From assembly GCA_045652135.1 (NCBI GenBank), contig JAZRTS010000036.1, positions 1 through 7,154 of the forward strand: a DNA stretch of 7,154 bases, in the 5' to 3' direction. The DNA comes from RGIG7213 sp045652135 (lineage in GTDB: Bacteria; Bacillota; Clostridia; Oscillospirales; CAG-272). Shown here in pieces: positions 5,883 through 7,154 of the stretch; the first letter of the stretch is position 1; every line of letters starts with the position of its first letter. The notes under the pieces were generated by a model. It saw nothing but the letters and a program-made list of their open reading frames with translations. It was not told the origin of the DNA and made no database searches. The position numbers and the translations under genes were made by a program.

Positions 5883-7067
5883 ATGAAGGAATTTGAACTT
5901 AAATACGGCTGTAATCCCAATCAGAAGCCGTCAAAAATATATATGGACAACGGTTCAGAGCTTCCCATAGAAGTTCTTTCCGGCCGTCCCGGTTACATAA
6001 ACTTTCTTGATGCATTTAATTCCTATCAGCTTGTAAAGGAACTTAAAGCGGCAACAAAGCTTCCGTCAGCCGCATCATTCAAGCACGTTTCTCCCGCAGG
6101 TGCGGCAGTTGCAGTTCCGCTTGATGATATACTCAAAAAGATATATTTTGTTGAAGATATTCCGGGATTTGATGAATCTCCCTTGGCTTGGGCGTACGCA
6201 AGAGCAAGAGGAACTGACAGAATGTCGTCATTCGGCGACTGGATAGCACTTTCGGATGTTTGCGACAAGGCAACAGCTCTCATAATCAAGCGTGAGGTAT
6301 CCGACGGTGTTATTGCTCCCGGCTACACAGACGAAGCACTTGAAATACTTAAGGCAAAGCGTAAAGGTGCATACAATATCGTAAAGATAGATGAAAATTA
6401 CACACCCGATCCCATTGAACGCAAGCAGGTATACGGTATTACGTTTGAGCAGGGAAGAAATGAACTGAAAATTGATAACGATATTCTTTCCGATGTTGTA
6501 ACAGCTAAAAAGGAAATTCCCGAGGATGCAAAGCGTGACCTTATAATTTCGCTTATTACGCTCAAATACACACAGTCAAACTCCGTTTGCTATGCAAAGG
6601 GCGGTCAGACGATAGGTGTCGGTGCAGGTCAGCAGGCGAGAGTTCACTGTACAAGACTTGCAGGCAACAAGGCGGATGTATGGTTCTTGCGCCAGCATCC
6701 CAAGACACTTGCGCTTCAGTTCAAGGAAGGAATGGCGCTTGCTGACAAGAACAACTGTATAGACGTATACGTTTCAGAGGATTATGAGGATGTTCTCGGT
6801 GACGATGTATGGCAGAACTTCTTTGCTGTCCGCCCCGAGCCGCTTACACGTGAGGAAAAGAAAGCGTATCTTGCGACAATGTCTGGTGTTTCACTTGGCT
6901 CTGATGCGTTCTTCCCGTTCTCCGATAATATCGAACGTGCAAGAAGAAGCGGTGTTGAATATATTGCAGAGCCCGGCGGTTCTATCCGTGATGATGTTGT
7001 AATTGAGTGCGCAGATAAATACGGTATGGCAATGGCGTTTACAAAGATACGTCTGTTCCACCATTGA
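5883..7067 (+). CDS. purH: Stand-alone AICAR transformylase (PurH without IMP cyclohydrolase domain)
   Basis: Formylates AICAR with 10-formyltetrahydrofolate to give FAICAR. At 394 residues it corresponds to the C-terminal transformylase part of PurH/ATIC, which is usually over 500 residues with an N-terminal cyclohydrolase domain; that domain is missing. The protein opens directly with LKYGCNPNQKP (6-16), the usual start of the AICARFT domain. Catalytic features are SFKHVSPAGAA with K67 and H68 (human ATIC K266/H267), YTQSNSVCYAK with N233 (human N431), the GAGQQARVHCTRLAGNKAD block, SLGSDAFFPFSDNIERA, and the C-terminal RLFHH. The separate short family in Clostridia also has this form, so this is not a truncation. 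Ribosome binding site AAGGTGA (5870-5876) overlaps the purO stop; the gap to purO is 12 nt. The product feeds PurO encoded just upstream. Confidence 0.96.
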   Translation: MKEFELKYGCNPNQKPSKIYMDNGSELPIEVLSGRPGYINFLDAFNSYQLVKELKAATKLPSAASFKHVSPAGAAVAVPLDDILKKIYFVEDIPGFDESPLAWAYARARGTDRMSSFGDWIALSDVCDKATALIIKREVSDGVIAPGYTDEALEILKAKRKGAYNIVKIDENYTPDPIERKQVYGITFEQGRNELKIDNDILSDVVTAKKEIPEDAKRDLIISLITLKYTQSNSVCYAKGGQTIGVGAGQQARVHCTRLAGNKADVWFLRQHPKTLALQFKEGMALADKNNCIDVYVSEDYEDVLGDDVWQNFFAVRPEPLTREEKKAYLATMSGVSLGSDAFFPFSDNIERARRSGVEYIAEPGGSIRDDVVIECADKYGMAMAFTKIRLFHH

Positions 7068-7082
7068 TGAAAGGGTGATAAA

Positions 7083-7154
7083 ATGAACGTACTTGTTGTA
7101 GGCGGCGGCGGCCGTGAGCATACGATTATAAAGAAGCTCAAAGAAAATAAAGAA
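7083..7154 (+). CDS. purD: Phosphoribosylamine-glycine ligase, N-terminal fragment (cut by window end)
   Basis: Only 24 codons are visible. They start MNVLVVGGGGREHTI, the typical PurD opening with the GGGGREH loop (7-13) of its N-terminal pre-ATP-grasp domain. PurD joins phosphoribosylamine and glycine with ATP to form GAR, the substrate of PurN. The start is supported by an AAGGGTG ribosome binding site (7071-7077) and a 15-nt gap after purH. The purH-purD order is common in Bacillota pur operons, which supports the call despite its short length. Confidence 0.92.
   Translation, partial: MNVLVVGGGGREHTIIKKLKENKE

Noticed and set aside
6784..7002. 72-codon + strand open frame inside purH
   Set aside because: It overlaps highly conserved purH sequence in another frame and the Arg/Ser/Leu-rich product looks like a frame-shadow; no separate ribosome binding site supports it.
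5883..7067. purH as a truncated pseudogene missing its N-terminal domain
   Set aside because: The gene has its own ribosome binding site and a clean start at the beginning of the transformylase domain, all visible catalytic residues are present, and a separate cyclohydrolase gene lies next to it.

Overview
The window looks like a chromosomal segment from a low-to-moderate GC Gram-positive bacterium, most likely class Clostridia (Ruminococcaceae/Oscillospiraceae-like gut lineage). This is inferred from the AT-rich codon use, purine-rich Shine-Dalgarno sites, tightly packed genes, the Gram-positive style lipoprotein and a purine gene set in which PurH lacks its cyclohydrolase half. No species can be assigned from sequence alone.

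Layout. Positions 2-91 hold the last 29 codons of an unidentified upstream gene. Nine bases later begins a large lipoprotein gene (101-2734) with a lipobox, an N-terminal Ig-like region, a concanavalin A-like region, a degenerate GDPD-like barrel, a catalytically complete glycerophosphodiester phosphodiesterase (GDPD) domain and a C-terminal Ig-like region. A strong intrinsic terminator (2737-2775) closes this unit. A near-consensus extended -10 promoter (2805-2833) then starts a purine biosynthesis operon: purE (3024), purM (3527), purN (4558), an archaeal-type IMP cyclohydrolase purO (5160), a stand-alone AICAR transformylase purH (5883), and the start of purD (7083, cut by the window end). 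All genes are on the + strand, with spacings from a 7-nt overlap to 15 nt.

How it works together. PurD makes GAR, PurN formylates it, PurM closes the imidazole ring to AIR, PurE gives CAIR, PurH formylates AICAR, and PurO closes the second ring to IMP. Thus the last two steps, done by one bifunctional PurH (ATIC) in most bacteria, are here split between two unrelated proteins encoded side by side. purF, purL/Q/S, purC, purB and purK are not in the window.

The most interesting non-coding region is the roughly 184-nt leader between the promoter and purE. It holds a 22-codon ORF with its own ribosome binding site, a 12-bp long-range inverted repeat that can hide part of that site, and an intrinsic terminator whose 5' arm contains the ORF's stop codon. 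This looks like transcription attenuation of the purine operon, possibly coupled to leader translation. I do not recognise it as the guanine, ZTP or PRPP riboswitch class.
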